Shown here piece after piece: positions 21,240-34,742 of a stretch of DNA of 64,000 nt (position 1 is its first letter; the number at the start of each line of letters is the position of its first letter). Position numbers and translations under genes: made by a program. Origin of the DNA: Euwallacea fornicatus (lineage: Eukaryota > Arthropoda > Insecta > Coleoptera > Curculionidae); the NCBI RefSeq assembly GCF_040115645.1, contig NW_027096047.1, positions 310,001 to 374,000 on the forward strand, read 5' to 3'. The notes under the pieces are model-generated. The model was not told the origin of the DNA. It searched no databases and was given only the letters and a program-made list of their open reading frames with translations.

Positions 21240-24200
21240 GTGTTTGAGCACATAAAGTACAATTTTTCTTGGAAGTTCAACAAGATGCAATCATGATCTG
21301 TTGTGCCATTTTAAAGATGTCGTCGAGCTGATTAATTTGACACTTTGTTTAACAAATTTGGTCCACATTTGCCGAAGTTACCAAGCTTCAAAGTTTGAAG
21401 AGCCTCAAAAGATGGGTGTTTGAGCACATAAAGTACAATTTTTCTTGGAAGTTCAACAAGATGCAATCATGATCTGTTGTGTCATTTTAAAGATGTCGTC
21501 GAGCTGATTAATTTGACACTTTGTTTAACAAATTTGGTCCACATTTGCCGAAGTTACCGAGCTTCAAAATTTGAAAAGTCATAAAATATGTGTGTTTGAG
21601 CACATAAAGTACAATTTTTCTTGGAAGTTCAACAAGATGCTATCATGATCTGTTGTGCCATTTTAAAGATGTCGTCGAGCTGATTAATTTGACACTTTGT
21701 TTAACAAATTTGGTCCACATTTGCCGAAGTTACCAAGCTTCAAAGTTTGAAGAGCCTCAAAAGATGGGTGTTTGAGCACATAAAGTACAATTTTTCTTGG
21801 AAGTTCAACAAGATGCAATCATGATCTGTTGTGCCATTTTAAAGATGTCGTCGAGCTGATTAATTTGACACTTTGTTTAACAAATTTGGTCCACATTTGC
21901 CGAAGTTACCAAGCTTCAAAGTTTGAAGAGCCTCAAAAGATGGGTGTTTGAGCACATAAAGTACAATTTTTCTTGGAAGTTCAACAAGATGCAATCATGA
22001 TCTGTTGTGTCATTTTAAAGATGTCGTCGAGCTGATTAATTTGACACTTTGTTTAACAAATTTGGTCCACATTTGCCGAAGTTACCGAGCTTCAAAATTT
22101 GAAAAGTCATAAAATATGTGTGTTTGAGCACATAAAGTACAATTTTTCTTGGAAGTTCAACAAGATGCAATCATGATCTGTTGTGCCATTTTAAAGATGT
22201 CGTCGAGCTGATTAATTTGACACTTTGTTTAACAAATTTGGTCCACATTTGCCGAAGTTACCAAGCTTCAAAGTTTGAAGAGCCTCAAAAGATGGGTGTT
22301 TGAGCACATAAAGTACAATTTTTCTTGGAAGTTCAACAAGATGCAATCATGATCTGTTGTGTCATTTTAAAGATGTCGTCGAGCTGATTAATTTGACACT
22401 TTGTTTAACAAATTTGGTCCACATTTGCCGAAGTTACCGAGCTTCAAAATTTGAAAAGTCATAAAATATGTGTGTTTGAGCACATAAAGTACAATTTTTC
22501 TTGGAAGTTCAACAAGATGCTATCATGATCTGTTGTGCCATTTTAAAGATGTCGTCGAGCTGATTAATTTGACACTTTGTTTAACAAATTTGGTCCACAT
22601 TTGCCGAAGTTACCAAGCTTCAAAGTTTGAAGAGCCTCAAAAGATGGGTGTTTGAGCACATAAAGTACAATTTTTCTTGGAAGTTCAACAAGATGCAATC
22701 ATGATCTGTTGTGCCATTTTAAAGATGTCGTCGAGCTGATTAATTTGACACTTTGTTTAACAAATTTGGTCCACATTTGCCGAAGTTACCAAGCTTCAAA
22801 GTTTGAAGAGCCTCAAAAGATAGGTGTTTGAGCACATAAAGTACAATTTTTCTTGGAAGTTCAACAAGATGCAATCATGATCTGTTGTGTCATTTTAAAG
22901 ATGTCGTCGAGCTGATTAATTTGACACATTGTTTAACAAATTTGGTCCACATTTGCCGAAGTTACCAAGCTTCAAAGTTTGAAGAGCCTCAAAAGATGGG
23001 TGTTTGAGCACATAAAGTACAATTTTTCTTGGAAGTTCAACAAGATGCAATCATGATCTGTTGTGTCATTTTAAAGATGTCGTCGAGCTGATTAATTTGA
23101 CACATTGTTTAACAAATTTGGTCCACATTTGCCGAAGTTACCGAGCTTCAAAGTTTGAAAAGTCACAAAATATGTGTGTTTGAGCACATAAAGTACTATT
23201 ATTCTTGGAAATTCAACAAGATGCAATCATGATGTGTTGTGTCATTTTAAAGATCTCGTCGAGCTGATTAATTTGACACTTTGTTTAACAAATTTGGTAC
23301 ACATTTGCCGAAGTTACCGAGCTTCAAAGTTTGAAGTCACAAAATATGTGTGTTTGAGCACATAAAGTACAATTTTTCTTGGAAGTTCAACAAGATGCTA
23401 TCATGATCTGTTGTGCCATTTTAAAGATGTCGTCGAGCTGATTAATTTGACACTTTGTTTAACAAATTTGGTCCACATTTGCCGAAGTTACCAAGCTTCA
23501 AAGTTTGAAGAGCCTCAAAAGATGGGTGTTTGAGCACATAAAGTACAATTTTTCTTGGAAGTTCAACAAGATGCAATCATGATCTGTTGTGCCATTTTAA
23601 AGATGTCGTCGAGCTGATTAATTTGACACTTTGTTTAACAAATTTGGTCCACATTTGCCGAAGTTACCAAGCTTCAAAGTTTGAAGAGCCTCAAAAGATG
23701 GGTGTTTGAGCACATAAAGTACAATTTTTCTTGGAAGTTCAACAAGATGCAATCATGATCTGTTGTGTCATTTTAAAGATGTCGTCGAGCTGATTAATTT
23801 GACACATTGTTTAACAAATTTGGTCCACATTTGCCGAAGTTACCGAGCTTCAAAGTTTGAAAAGTCACAAAATATGTGTGTTTGAGCACATAAAGTACTA
23901 TTATTCTTGGAAATTCAACAAGATGCAATCATGATGTGTTGTGTCATTTTAAAGATCTCGTCGAGCTGATTAATTTGACACTTTGTTTAACAAATTTGGT
24001 CCACATTTGCCGAAGTTACCGAGCTTCAAAGTTTGAAGTCACAAAATATGTGTGTTTGAGCACATAAAGTACAATTTTTCTTGGAAGTTCAACAAGATGC
24101 TATCATGATCTGTTGTGCCATTTTAAAGATGTCGTCGAGCTGATTAATTTGACACTTTGTTTAACAAATTTGGTCCACATTTGCCGAAGTTACCGAGCTT

Positions 24201-24368
24201 CAAAGTTTGAAGTCACAAAATATGTGTGTTTGAGCACATATAGTACGATTTTTCTTGGAAGTTCAACAAGATGCTATCATGATGTGTTGTGTCATTTTAA
24301 AGATCTCGTCGAGCTGATTAATTTGACACTTTGTTTAACAAATTTGGTCCACATTTGCCGAAGTTACC
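21240..24368 (+). repeat. 4,048 bp HOR, copy 2 (3.1 kb identical block)
   Basis: This is the partner of 17192-20320. Apparent identity over 3.1 kb, against the usual several-percent difference between neighbouring monomers, points to a recent duplication of 23 monomers as one unit. Between the copies (20321-21239) lies a duplicated 355 bp dimer. An assembly duplication is the main alternative. Confidence 0.92.
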
Positions 24369-26110
24369 AAGCTTCAAAGTTTGAAGAGCCTCAAAAGATG
24401 GGTGTTTGAGCACATAAAGTACAATTTTTCTTGGAAGTTCAACAAGATGCAATCATGATCTGTTGTGCCATTTTAAAGATGTCGTCGAGCTGATTAATTT
24501 GACACTTTGTTTAACAAATTTGGTCCACATTTGCCGAAGTTACCAAGCTTCAAAGTTTGAAGAGCCTCAAAAGATGGGTGTTTGAGCACATAAAGTACAA
24601 TTTTTCTTGGAAGTTCAACAAGATGCAATCATGATCTGTTGTGTCATTTTAAAGATGTCGTCGAGCTGATTAATTTGACACATTGTTTAACAAATTTGGT
24701 CCACATTTGCCGAAGTTACCGAGCTTCAAAGTTTGAAAAGTCACAAAATATGTGTGTTTGAGCACATAAAGTACTATTATTCTTGGAAATTCAACAAGAT
24801 GCAATCATGATGTGTTGTGTCATTTTAAAGATCTCGTCGAGCTGATTAATTTGACACTTTGTTTAACAAATTTGGTCCACATTTGCCGAAGTTACCGAGC
24901 TTCAAAGTTTGAAAAGTCACAAAATATGTGTGTTTGAGCACATAAAGTACTATTATTCTTGGAAATTCAACAAGATGCAATCATGATGTGTTGTGTCATT
25001 TTAAAGATCTCGTCGAGCTGATTAATTTGACACATTGTTTAACAAATTTGGTCCACATTTGCCGAAGTTACCGAGCTTCAAAATTTGAAAAGTCATAAAA
25101 TATGTGTGTTTGAGCACATAAAGTACAATTTTTCTTGGAAGTTCAACAAGATGCAATCATGATCTGTTGTGTCATTTTAAAGATGTCGTCGAGCTGATTA
25201 ATTTGACACATTGTTTAACAAATTTGGTCCACATTTGCCGAAGTTACCGAGCTTCAAAGTTTGAAAAGTCACAAAATATGTGTGTTTGAGCACATAAAGT
25301 ACTATTATTCTTGGAAATTCAACAAGATGCAATCATGATGTGTTGTGTCATTTTAAAGATCTCGTCGAGCTGATTAATTTGACACTTTGTTTAACAAATT
25401 TGGTCCACATTTGCCGAAGTTACCAAGCTTCAAAGTTTGAAGAGCCTCAAAAGATGGGTGTTTGAGCACATAAAGTACAATTTTTCTTGGAAGTTCAACA
25501 AGATGCAATCATGATCTGTTGTGCCATTTTAAAGATGTCGTCGAGCTGATTAATTTGACACTTTGTTTAACAAATTTGGTCCACATTTGCCGAAGTTACC
25601 GAGCTTCAAAGTTTGAAGTCACAAAATATGTGTGTTTGAGCTCATAAAGTACTATTTTTCTTGGAAGTTCAACAAGATGCTATCATGATGTGTTGTGTCA
25701 TTTTAAAGATCTCGTCGAGCTGATTAATTTGACACTTTGTTTAACAAATTTGGTCCACATTTGCCGAAGTTACCGAGCTTCAAAGTTCGAAAAGTCACAA
25801 AATATGTGTGTTTGAGCACATAAAGTACTATTTTTCTTGGAAGTTCAACAAGATGCAATCATGATGTGTTGTGAAATCTTCAAAATCTTGTCGTCGAGCT
25901 GATTAATTTGACACATTGTTTAACAAATTTGGTCCACATTTGCCGAAGTTACCGAGCTTCAAAGTTTGAAAAGTCACAAAATATGTGTGTTTGAGCACAT
26001 AAAGTACTATTTTTCTTGGAAATTCAACAAGATGCAATCATGATGTGTTGTGTCATTTTAAAGATCTCGTCGAGCTGATTAATTTGACACTTTGTTTAAC
26101 AAATTTGGTC
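24369..26110 (+). repeat. Mixed monomers after the 4,048 bp HOR
   Basis: This stretch is satellite throughout. It opens with two 'accaagc'/'gatggg' monomers, then several 'tattattcttgg' monomers, with one 'cttcaaaatttg...cataaaa' monomer and one 174 bp monomer near 25.6 kb. It resembles shuffled pieces of 19-25 kb. No other sequence is seen. Confidence 0.83.
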
Positions 26111-26462
26111 CACATTTGCCGAAGTTACCGAGCTTCAAAGTTTGAAGAGCCTCAAAAGATGTGTGTTTGAGCACATAAAGTACAATTTTTCTTGGAAGTT
26201 CAACAAGATGCAATCATGATCTGTTGTGTCATTTTAAAGATGTCGTCGAGCTGATTAATTTGACACTTTGTTTAACAAATTTGGTCCACATTTGCCGAAG
26301 TTACCAAGCTTCAAAGTTTGAAGATCCTCAAAAGATGGGTGTTTGAGCACATAAAGTACAATTTTTCTTGGAAGTTCAACAAGATGCAATCATGATCTGT
26401 TGTGTCATTTTAAAGATGTCGTCGAGCTGATTAATTTGACACTTTGTTTAACAAATTTGGTC
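26111..26462 (+). repeat. 352 bp dimer, first of two in tandem
   Basis: A 'gaagagcctc'/'gatgtgtg' monomer and an 'accaagc'/'gaagatcctc'/'gatgggtg' monomer are repeated at 26463-26814. The 'gaagatcctc' variant marks both copies. Confidence 0.87.
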
Positions 26463-26814
26463 CACATTTGCCGAAGTTACCGAGCTTCAAAGTTTGAAGA
26501 GCCTCAAAAGATGTGTGTTTGAGCACATAAAGTACAATTTTTCTTGGAAGTTCAACAAGATGCAATCATGATCTGTTGTGTCATTTTAAAGATGTCGTCG
26601 AGCTGATTAATTTGACACTTTGTTTAACAAATTTGGTCCACATTTGCCGAAGTTACCAAGCTTCAAAGTTTGAAGATCCTCAAAAGATGGGTGTTTGAGC
26701 ACATAAAGTACAATTTTTCTTGGAAGTTCAACAAGATGCAATCATGATCTGTTGTGTCATTTTAAAGATGTCGTCGAGCTGATTAATTTGACACTTTGTT
26801 TAACAAATTTGGTC
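26463..26814 (+). repeat. 352 bp dimer, second of two in tandem
   Basis: This is a copy of 26111-26462 with the same order of diagnostic blocks. After it comes another 'accaagc'/'gatggg' monomer carrying the C-type block. Confidence 0.87.
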
Positions 26815-26990
26815 CACATTTGCCGAAGTTACCAAGCTTCAAAGTTTGAAGAGCCTCAAAAGATGGGTGTTTGAGCACATAAAGTACAATTTTTCTTGGA
26901 AGTTCAACAAGATGCAATCATGATGTGTTGTGACATCTTCAAAATCTTGTCGAGCTACTTAATTTGTTACTTTGTTTAACAAATTTGGTC

Positions 26991-28156
26991 CACATTTGCC
27001 GAAGTTACCGAGCTTCAAAGTTTGAAGTCACAAAATATGTGTGTTTGAGCTCATAAAGTACTATTTTTCTTGGAAGTTCAACAAGATGCAATCATGATGT
27101 GTTGTGTCATTTTAAAGATCTCGTCGAGCTGATTAATTTGACACTTTCTTTAACAAATTTGGTCCACATTTGCCGAAGTTACCGAGCTTCAAAGTTCGAA
27201 AAGTCACAAAATATGTGTGTTTGAGCACATAAAGTACTATTTTTCTTGGAAGTTCAACAAGATGCAATCATGATGTGTTGTGAAATCTTCAAAATCTTGT
27301 CGTCGAGCTGATTAATTTGACACATTGTTTAACAAATTTGGTCCACATTTGCCGAAGTTACCGAGCTTCAAAGTTTGAAAAGTCACAAAATATGTGTGTT
27401 TGAGCACATATAGTACTATTTTTCTTGGAAATTCAACAAGATGCAATCATGATGTGTTGTGTCATTTTAACGATCTCGTCGAGCTGATTAATTTGACACT
27501 TTGTTTAACAAATTTGGTCCATATTTGCCGAAGTTACCGAGCTTCAAAGTTTGAAGTCACAAAATATGTGTGTTTGAGCTCATAAAGTACTATTTTTCTT
27601 GGAAATTCAACAAGATACAATCATGATGTGTTGTGTCATTTTAAAGATGTCGTAGAGCTGATTAATTTCACACATTGTTTAACAAATTTGGTCCATATTT
27701 GCCGAAGTTACCGAGCTTCAAAGTTTGAAGTCACAAAATATGTGTGTTTGAGCTCATAAAGTACTATTTTTCTTGGAAGTTCAACAAGATGCAATCATGA
27801 TGTGTTGTGTCATTTTAAAGATCTCGTCGAGCTGATTAATTTGACACTTTCTTTAACAAATTTGGTCCACATTTGCCGAAGTTACCGAGCTTCAAAGTTC
27901 GAAAAGTCACAAAATATGTGTGTTTGAGCACATAAAGTACTATTTTTCTTGGAAGTTCAACAAGATGCAATCATGATGTGTTGTGAAATCTTCAAAATCT
28001 TGTCGTCGAGCTGATTAATTTGACACATTGTTTAACAAATTTGGTCCACATTTGCCGAAGTTACCGAGCTTCAAAGTTTGAAAAGTCACAAAATATGTGT
28101 GTTTGAGCACATAAAGTACTATTATTCTTGGAAATTCAACAAGATGCAATCATGAT
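26991..28156 (+). repeat. 1,582 bp-spaced block, copy 1 (174 bp-monomer cassette)
   Basis: This block matches 28573-29738 at offset 1,582. Its order is: a 174 bp monomer with 'ctttctttaac'; a 'ttcgaaaag' K monomer; a monomer with 'gcacatatagtac' or 'tattattc'; and a 174 bp monomer with 'gatacaatc', 'gtcgtagagctg' and 'atttcacac'. Differences seen between the copies are 'cacattt'/'catattt' at the start, 'tatcgagc' near 28941 and 'taatatgac' near 29421. Confidence 0.88.
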
Positions 28157-28572
28157 CTGTTGTGTCATTTTAAAGATGTCGTCGAGCTGATTAATTTGAC
28201 ACTTTGTTTAACAAATTTGGTCCACATTTGCCGAAGTTACCGAGCTTCAAAATTTGAAAAGTCACAAAATATGTGTGTTTGAGCACATAAAGTACTATTA
28301 TTCTTGGAAATTCAACAAGATGCAATCATGATCTGTTGTGTCATTTTAAAGATGTCGTCGAGCTGATTAATTTGACACTTTGTTTAACAAATTTGGTCCA
28401 TATTTGCCGAAGTTACCGAGCTTCAAAGTTTGAAGTCACAAAATATGTGTGTTTGAGCTCATAAAGTACTATTTTTCTTGGAAATTCAACAAGATACAAT
28501 CATGATGTGTTGTGTCATTTTAAAGATGTCGTAGAGCTGATTAATTTCACACATTGTTTAACAAATTTGGTC

Positions 28573-29738
28573 CATATTTGCCGAAGTTACCGAGCTTCAA
28601 AGTTTGAAGTCACAAAATATGTGTGTTTGAGCTCATAAAGTACTATTTTTCTTGGAAGTTCAACAAGATGCAATCATGATGTGTTGTGTCATTTTAAAGA
28701 TCTCGTCGAGCTGATTAATTTGACACTTTCTTTAACAAATTTGGTCCACATTTGCCGAAGTTACCGAGCTTCAAAGTTCGAAAAGTCACAAAATATGTGT
28801 GTTTGAGCACATAAAGTACTATTTTTCTTGGAAGTTCAACAAGATGCAATCATGATGTGTTGTGAAATCTTCAAAATCTTGTCGTCGAGCTGATTAATTT
28901 GACACATTGTTTAACAAATTTGGTCCACATTTGCCGAAGTTATCGAGCTTCAAAGTTTGAAAAGTCACAAAATATGTGTGTTTGAGCACATATAGTACTA
29001 TTTTTCTTGGAAATTCAACAAGATGCAATCATGATGTGTTGTGTCATTTTAACGATCTCGTCGAGCTGATTAATTTGACACTTTGTTTAACAAATTTGGT
29101 CCATATTTGCCGAAGTTACCGAGCTTCAAAGTTTGAAGTCACAAAATATGTGTGTTTGAGCTCATAAAGTACTATTTTTCTTGGAAATTCAACAAGATAC
29201 AATCATGATGTGTTGTGTCATTTTAAAGATGTCGTAGAGCTGATTAATTTCACACATTGTTTAACAAATTTGGTCCATATTTGCCGAAGTTACCGAGCTT
29301 CAAAGTTTGAAGTCACAAAATATGTGTGTTTGAGCTCATAAAGTACTATTTTTCTTGGAAGTTCAACAAGATGCAATCATGATGTGTTGTGTCATTTTAA
29401 AGATCTCGTCGAGCTGATTAATATGACACTTTCTTTAACAAATTTGGTCCACATTTGCCGAAGTTACCGAGCTTCAAAGTTCGAAAAGTCACAAAATATG
29501 TGTGTTTGAGCACATAAAGTACTATTTTTCTTGGAAGTTCAACAAGATGCAATCATGATGTGTTGTGAAATCTTCAAAATCTTGTCGTCGAGCTGATTAA
29601 TTTGACACATTGTTTAACAAATTTGGTCCACATTTGCCGAAGTTACCGAGCTTCAAAGTTTGAAAAGTCACAAAATATGTGTGTTTGAGCACATAAAGTA
29701 CTATTATTCTTGGAAATTCAACAAGATGCAATCATGAT
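28573..29738 (+). repeat. 1,582 bp-spaced block, copy 2
   Basis: This is the partner of 26991-28156. The cassette that starts 'catatttgcc' then 'tttgaagtcac' begins at 27520, 28399 and 29102. The spacings are 879 bp (174+174+179+176+176) and 703 bp (174+174+179+176), so a tetramer and a pentamer of the same cassette alternate. Confidence 0.88.
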
Positions 29739-32700
29739 GTGTTGTGTCATTTTAAAGATCTCGTCGAGCTGATTAATTTGACACTTTGTTTAACAAATTT
29801 GGTCCACATTTGCCGAAGTTACCAAGCTTCAAAGTTTGAAGAGCCTCAAAAGATGGGTGTTTGAGCACATAAAGTACAATTTTTCTTGGAAGTTCAACAA
29901 GATGCAATCATGATCTGTTGTGTCATTTTAAAGATGTCGTCGAGCTGATTAATTTGACACTTTGTTTAACAAATTTGGTCCACATTTGCCGAAGTTACCG
30001 AGCTTCAAAGTTTGAAAAGTCACAAAATATGTGTGTTTGAGCACATAAAGTACAATTTTTCTTGGAAGTTCAACAAGATGCAATCATGATCTGTTGTGCC
30101 ATTTTAAAGATGTCGTCGAGCTGATTAATTTGACACTTTGTTTAACAAATTTGGTCCACATTTGCCGAAGTTACCAAGCTTCAAAGTATGAAGATCCTCA
30201 AAAGATGGGTGTTTGAGCACATAAAGTACAATTTTTCTTGGAAGTTCAACAAGATGCAATCATGATCTGTTGTGTCATTTTAAAGATGTCGTCGAGCTGA
30301 TTAATTTGACACTTTGTTTAACAAATTTGGTCCACATTTGCCGAAGTTACCGAGCTTCAAAATTTGAAAAGTCACAAAATATGTGTGTTTGAGCACATAA
30401 AGTACTATTATTCTTGGAAATTCAACAAGATGCAATCATGATCTGTTGTGTCATTTTAAAGATGTCGTCGAGCTGATTAATTTGACACTTTGTTTAACAA
30501 ATTTGGTCCATATTTGCCGAAGTTACCGAGCTTCAAAGTTTGAAGTCACAAAATATGTGTGTTTGAGCTCATAAAGTACTATTTTTCTTGGAAGTTCAAC
30601 AAGATGCAATCATGATGTGTTGTGACATCTTCAAAATCTTGTCGAGCTACTTAATTTGTCACTTTGTTTAACAAATTTGGTCCACATTTGCCGAAGTTAC
30701 CGAGCTTCAAAGTTTGAAAAGTCACAAAATATGTGTGTTTGAGCACATAAAGTACTATTTTTCTTGGAAATTCAACAAGATGCAATCATGATGTGTTGTG
30801 TCATTTTAAAGATCTCGTCGAGCTGATTAATTTGACACTTTGTTTAACAAATTTGGTCCACATTTGCCGAAGTTACCAAGCTTTAAAGTATGAAGATCCT
30901 CAAAAGATGGGTGTTTGAGCACATAAAGTACAATTTTTCTTGGAAGTTCAACAAGATGCAATCATGATCTGTTGTGTCATTTTAAAGATGTCGTCGAGCT
31001 GATTAATTTGACACTTTGTTTAACAAATTTGGTCCACATTTGCCGAAGTTACCGAGCTTCAAAATTTGAAAAGTCACAAAATATGTGTGTTTGAGCACAT
31101 AAAGTACAATTTTTCTTGGAAGTTCAACAAGATGCAATCATGATCTGTTGTGCCATTTTAAAGATGTCGTCGAGCTGATTAATTTGACACTTTGTTTAAC
31201 AAATTTGGTCCACATTTGCCGAAGTTACCGAGCTTCAAAGTTCGAAAAGTCACAAAATATGTGTGTTTGAGCACATAAAGTACTATTTTTCTTGGAAGTT
31301 CAACAAGATGCAATCATGATGTGTTGTGAAATCTTCAAAATCTTGTCGTCGAGCTGATTAATTTGACACATTGTTTAACAAATTTGGTCCACATTTGCCG
31401 AAGTTACCGAGCTTCAAAGTTTGAAAAGTCACAAAATATGTGTGTTTGAGCACATAAAGTACTATTATTCTTGGAAATTCAACAAGATGCAATCATGATG
31501 TGTTGTGTCATTTTAAAGATCTCGTCGAGCTGATTAATTTGACACTTTGTTTAACAAATTTGGTCCACATTTGCCGAAGTTACCGAGCTTCAAAGTTTGA
31601 AAAGTCACAAAATATGTGTGTTTGAGCACATAAAGTACTATTATTCTTGGAAATTCAACAAGATGCAATCATGATGTGTTGTGTCATTTTAAAGATCTCG
31701 TCGAGCTGATTAATTTGACACTTTGTTTAACAAATTTGGTCCACATTTGCCGAAGTTACCAAGCTTCAAAGTTTGAAGAGCCTCAAAAGATGGGTGTTTG
31801 AGCACATAAAGTACAATTTTTCTTGGAAGTTCAACAAGATGCAATCATGATCTGTTGTGTCATTTTAAAGATGTCGTCGAGCTGATTAATTTGACACTTT
31901 GTTTAACAAATTTGGTCCACATTTGCCGAAGTTACCGAGCTTCAAAATTTGAAAAGTCACAAAATATGTGTGTTTGAGCTCATAAAGTACTATTATTCTT
32001 GGAAATTCAACAAGATGCAATCATGATGTGTTGTGTCATTTTAAAGATGTCGTCGAGCTGATTAATTTGACACTTTGTTTAACAAATTTGGTCCACATTT
32101 GCCGAAGTTACCGAGCTTCAAAGTTTGAAAAGTCACAAAATATGTGTGTTTGAGCTCATAAAGTACTATTATTCTTGGAAATTCAACAAGATGCAATCAT
32201 GATGTGTTGTGTCATTTTAAAGATGTCGTCGAGCTGATTAATTTGACACTTTGTTTAACAAATTTGGTCCACATTTGCCGAAGTTACCGAGCTTCAAAAT
32301 TTGAAAAGTCACAAAATATGTGTGTTTGAGCTCATAAAGTACTATTATTCTTGGAAATTCAACAAGATGCTATCATGATGTGTTGTGTCATTTTAAAGAT
32401 CTCGTCGAGCTGATTAATTTGACACTTTGTTTAACAAATTTGGTCCACATTTGCCGAAGTTACCGAGCTTCAAAGTTCGAAAAGTCACAAAATATGTGTG
32501 TTTGAGCACATAAAGTACTATTTTTCTTGGAAGTTCAACAAGATGCAATCATGATGTGTTGTGAAATCTTCAAAATCTTGTCGTCGAGCTGATTAATTTG
32601 ACACATTGTTTAACAAATTTGGTCCACATTTGCCGAAGTTACCGAGCTTCAAAGTTTGAAAAGTCACAAAATATGTGTGTTTGAGCACATAAAGTACTAT

Positions 32701-32976
32701 TATTCTTGGAAATTCAACAAGATGCAATCATGATGTGTTGTGTCATTTTAAAGATCTCGTCGAGCTGATTAATTTGACACTTTGTTTAACAAATTTGGTC
32801 CACATTTGCCGAAGTTACCGAGCTTCAAAGTTTGAAAAGTCACAAAATATGTGTGTTTGAGCACATAAAGTACAATTTTTCGTGGAAGTTCAACAAGATG
32901 CAATCATGATCTGTTGTGTCATTTTAAAGATGTCGTCGAGCTGATTAATTTGACACTTTGTTTAACAAATTTGGTC
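29739..32976 (+). repeat. Mixed monomers, including a 7-monomer spacing
   Basis: This stretch is satellite throughout. 'ttcgaaaag' K monomers begin at 31211 and 32446, 1,235 bp apart (seven monomers). Between them are runs of 'tattattcttgg' monomers and three consecutive 'gctcataaag'/'tattattc' monomers (about 31.9-32.4 kb). Private variants include 'gctttaaag' near 30,883 and 'tttttcgtgg' near 32,881. No other sequence type is present. Confidence 0.83.
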
Positions 32977-33859
32977 CACATTTGCCGAAGTTACCGAGCT
33001 TCAAAGTTTGAAAAGTCACAAAATATGTGTGTTTGAGCACATAAAGTACTATTATTCTTGGAAATTCAACAAGATGCAATCATGATGTGTTGTGTCATTT
33101 TAAAGATCTCGTCGAGCTGATTAATTTGACACTTTGTTTAACAAATTTGGTCCACATTTGCCGAAGTTACCAAGCTTCAAAGTTTGAAGAGCCTCAAAAG
33201 ATGGGTGTTTGAGCACATAAAGTACAATTTTTCTTGGAAGTTCAACAAGATGCAATCATGATCTGTTGTGTCATTTTAAAGATGTCGTCGAGCTGATTAA
33301 TTTGACACTTTGTTTAACAAATTTGGTCCACATTTGCCGAAGTTACCGAGCTTCAAAGTTTGAAAAGTCACAAAATATGTGTGTTTGAGCACATAAAGTA
33401 CAATTTTTCTTGGAAGTTCAACAAGATGCAATCATGATCTGTTGTGCCATTTTAAAGATGTCGTCGAGCTGATTAATTTGACACTTTGTTTAACAAATTT
33501 GGTCCACATTTGCCGAAGTTACCAAGCTTCAAAGTATGAAGATCCTCAAAAGATGGGTGTTTGAGCACATAAAGTACTATTATTCTTGGAAGTTCAACAA
33601 GATGCAATCATGATCTGTTGTGTCATTTTAAAGATGTCGTCGAGCTGATTAATTTGACACTTTGTTTAACAAATTTGGTCCACATTTGCCGAAGTTACCA
33701 AGCTTCAAAGTATGAAGATCCTCAAAAGATGGGTGTTTGAGCACATAAAGTACAATTTTTCTTGGAAGTTCAACAAGATGCAATCATGATGTGTTGTGAA
33801 ATCTTCAAAATCTTGTCGTCGAGCTGATTAATTTGACACATTGTTTAACAAATTTGGTC
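32977..33859 (+). repeat. 883 bp pentamer, first of two full copies
   Basis: Four 176 bp monomers and one K monomer, in the order 'tattattc' T type; 'accaagc'/'gatggg'; 'tttgaaaag' with 'gttgtgccat'; 'gtatgaagatcctc'; and 'gtatgaagatcctc' K. The same order starts again at 33860 and partly at 34743. A difference is 'tattattc' in the fourth monomer here against 'caatttttc' in the next copy. Confidence 0.87.
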
Positions 33860-34742
33860 CACATTTGCCGAAGTTACCGAGCTTCAAAGTTTGAAAAGTC
33901 ACAAAATATGTGTGTTTGAGCACATAAAGTACTATTATTCTTGGAAATTCAACAAGATGCAATCATGATGTGTTGTGTCATTTTAAAGATCTCGTCGAGC
34001 TGATTAATTTGACACTTTGTTTAACAAATTTGGTCCACATTTGCCGAAGTTACCAAGCTTCAAAGTTTGAAGAGCCTCAAAAGATGGGTGTTTGAGCACA
34101 TAAAGTACAATTTTTCTTGGAAGTTCAACAAGATGCAATCATGATCTGTTGTGTCATTTTAAAGATGTCGTCGAGCTGATTAATTTGACACTTTGTTTAA
34201 CAAATTTGGTCCACATTTGCCGAAGTTACCGAGCTTCAAAGTTTGAAAAGTCACAAAATATGTGTGTTTGAGCACATAAAGTACAATTTTTCTTGGAAGT
34301 TCAACAAGATGCAATCATGATCTGTTGTGCCATTTTAAAGATGTCGTCGAGCTGATTAATTTGACACTTTGTTTAACAAATTTGGTCCACATTTGCCGAA
34401 GTTACCAAGCTTCAAAGTATGAAGATCCTCAAAAGATGGGTGTTTGAGCACATAAAGTACAATTTTTCTTGGAAGTTCAACAAGATGCAATCATGATCTG
34501 TTGTGCCATTTTAAAGATGTCGTCGAGCTGATTAATTTGACACTTTGTTTAACAAATTTGGTCCACATTTGCCGAAGTTACCAAGCTTCAAAGTATGAAG
34601 ATCCTCAAAAGATGGGTGTTTGAGCACATAAAGTACAATTTTTCTTGGAAGTTCAACAAGATGCAATCATGATGTGTTGTGAAATCTTCAAAATCTTGTC
34701 GTCGAGCTGATTAATTTGACACATTGTTTAACAAATTTGGTC
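33860..34742 (+). repeat. 883 bp pentamer, second full copy
   Basis: This is a copy of 32977-33859, with 'gtatgaagatcctc' near 34.41 and 34.59 kb. A third copy starts at 34743 but changes class order after two monomers. A related start also occurs at about 29.63 kb. Confidence 0.87.

Noticed and set aside
24113..24409. 98-codon open frames at 20065 and 24113
   Set aside because: The two lie 4,048 bp apart inside the duplicated HOR block, so they are one sequence copied. The frame at 20065 starts at TTG and spans 174 bp monomers, which happen to keep the frame.
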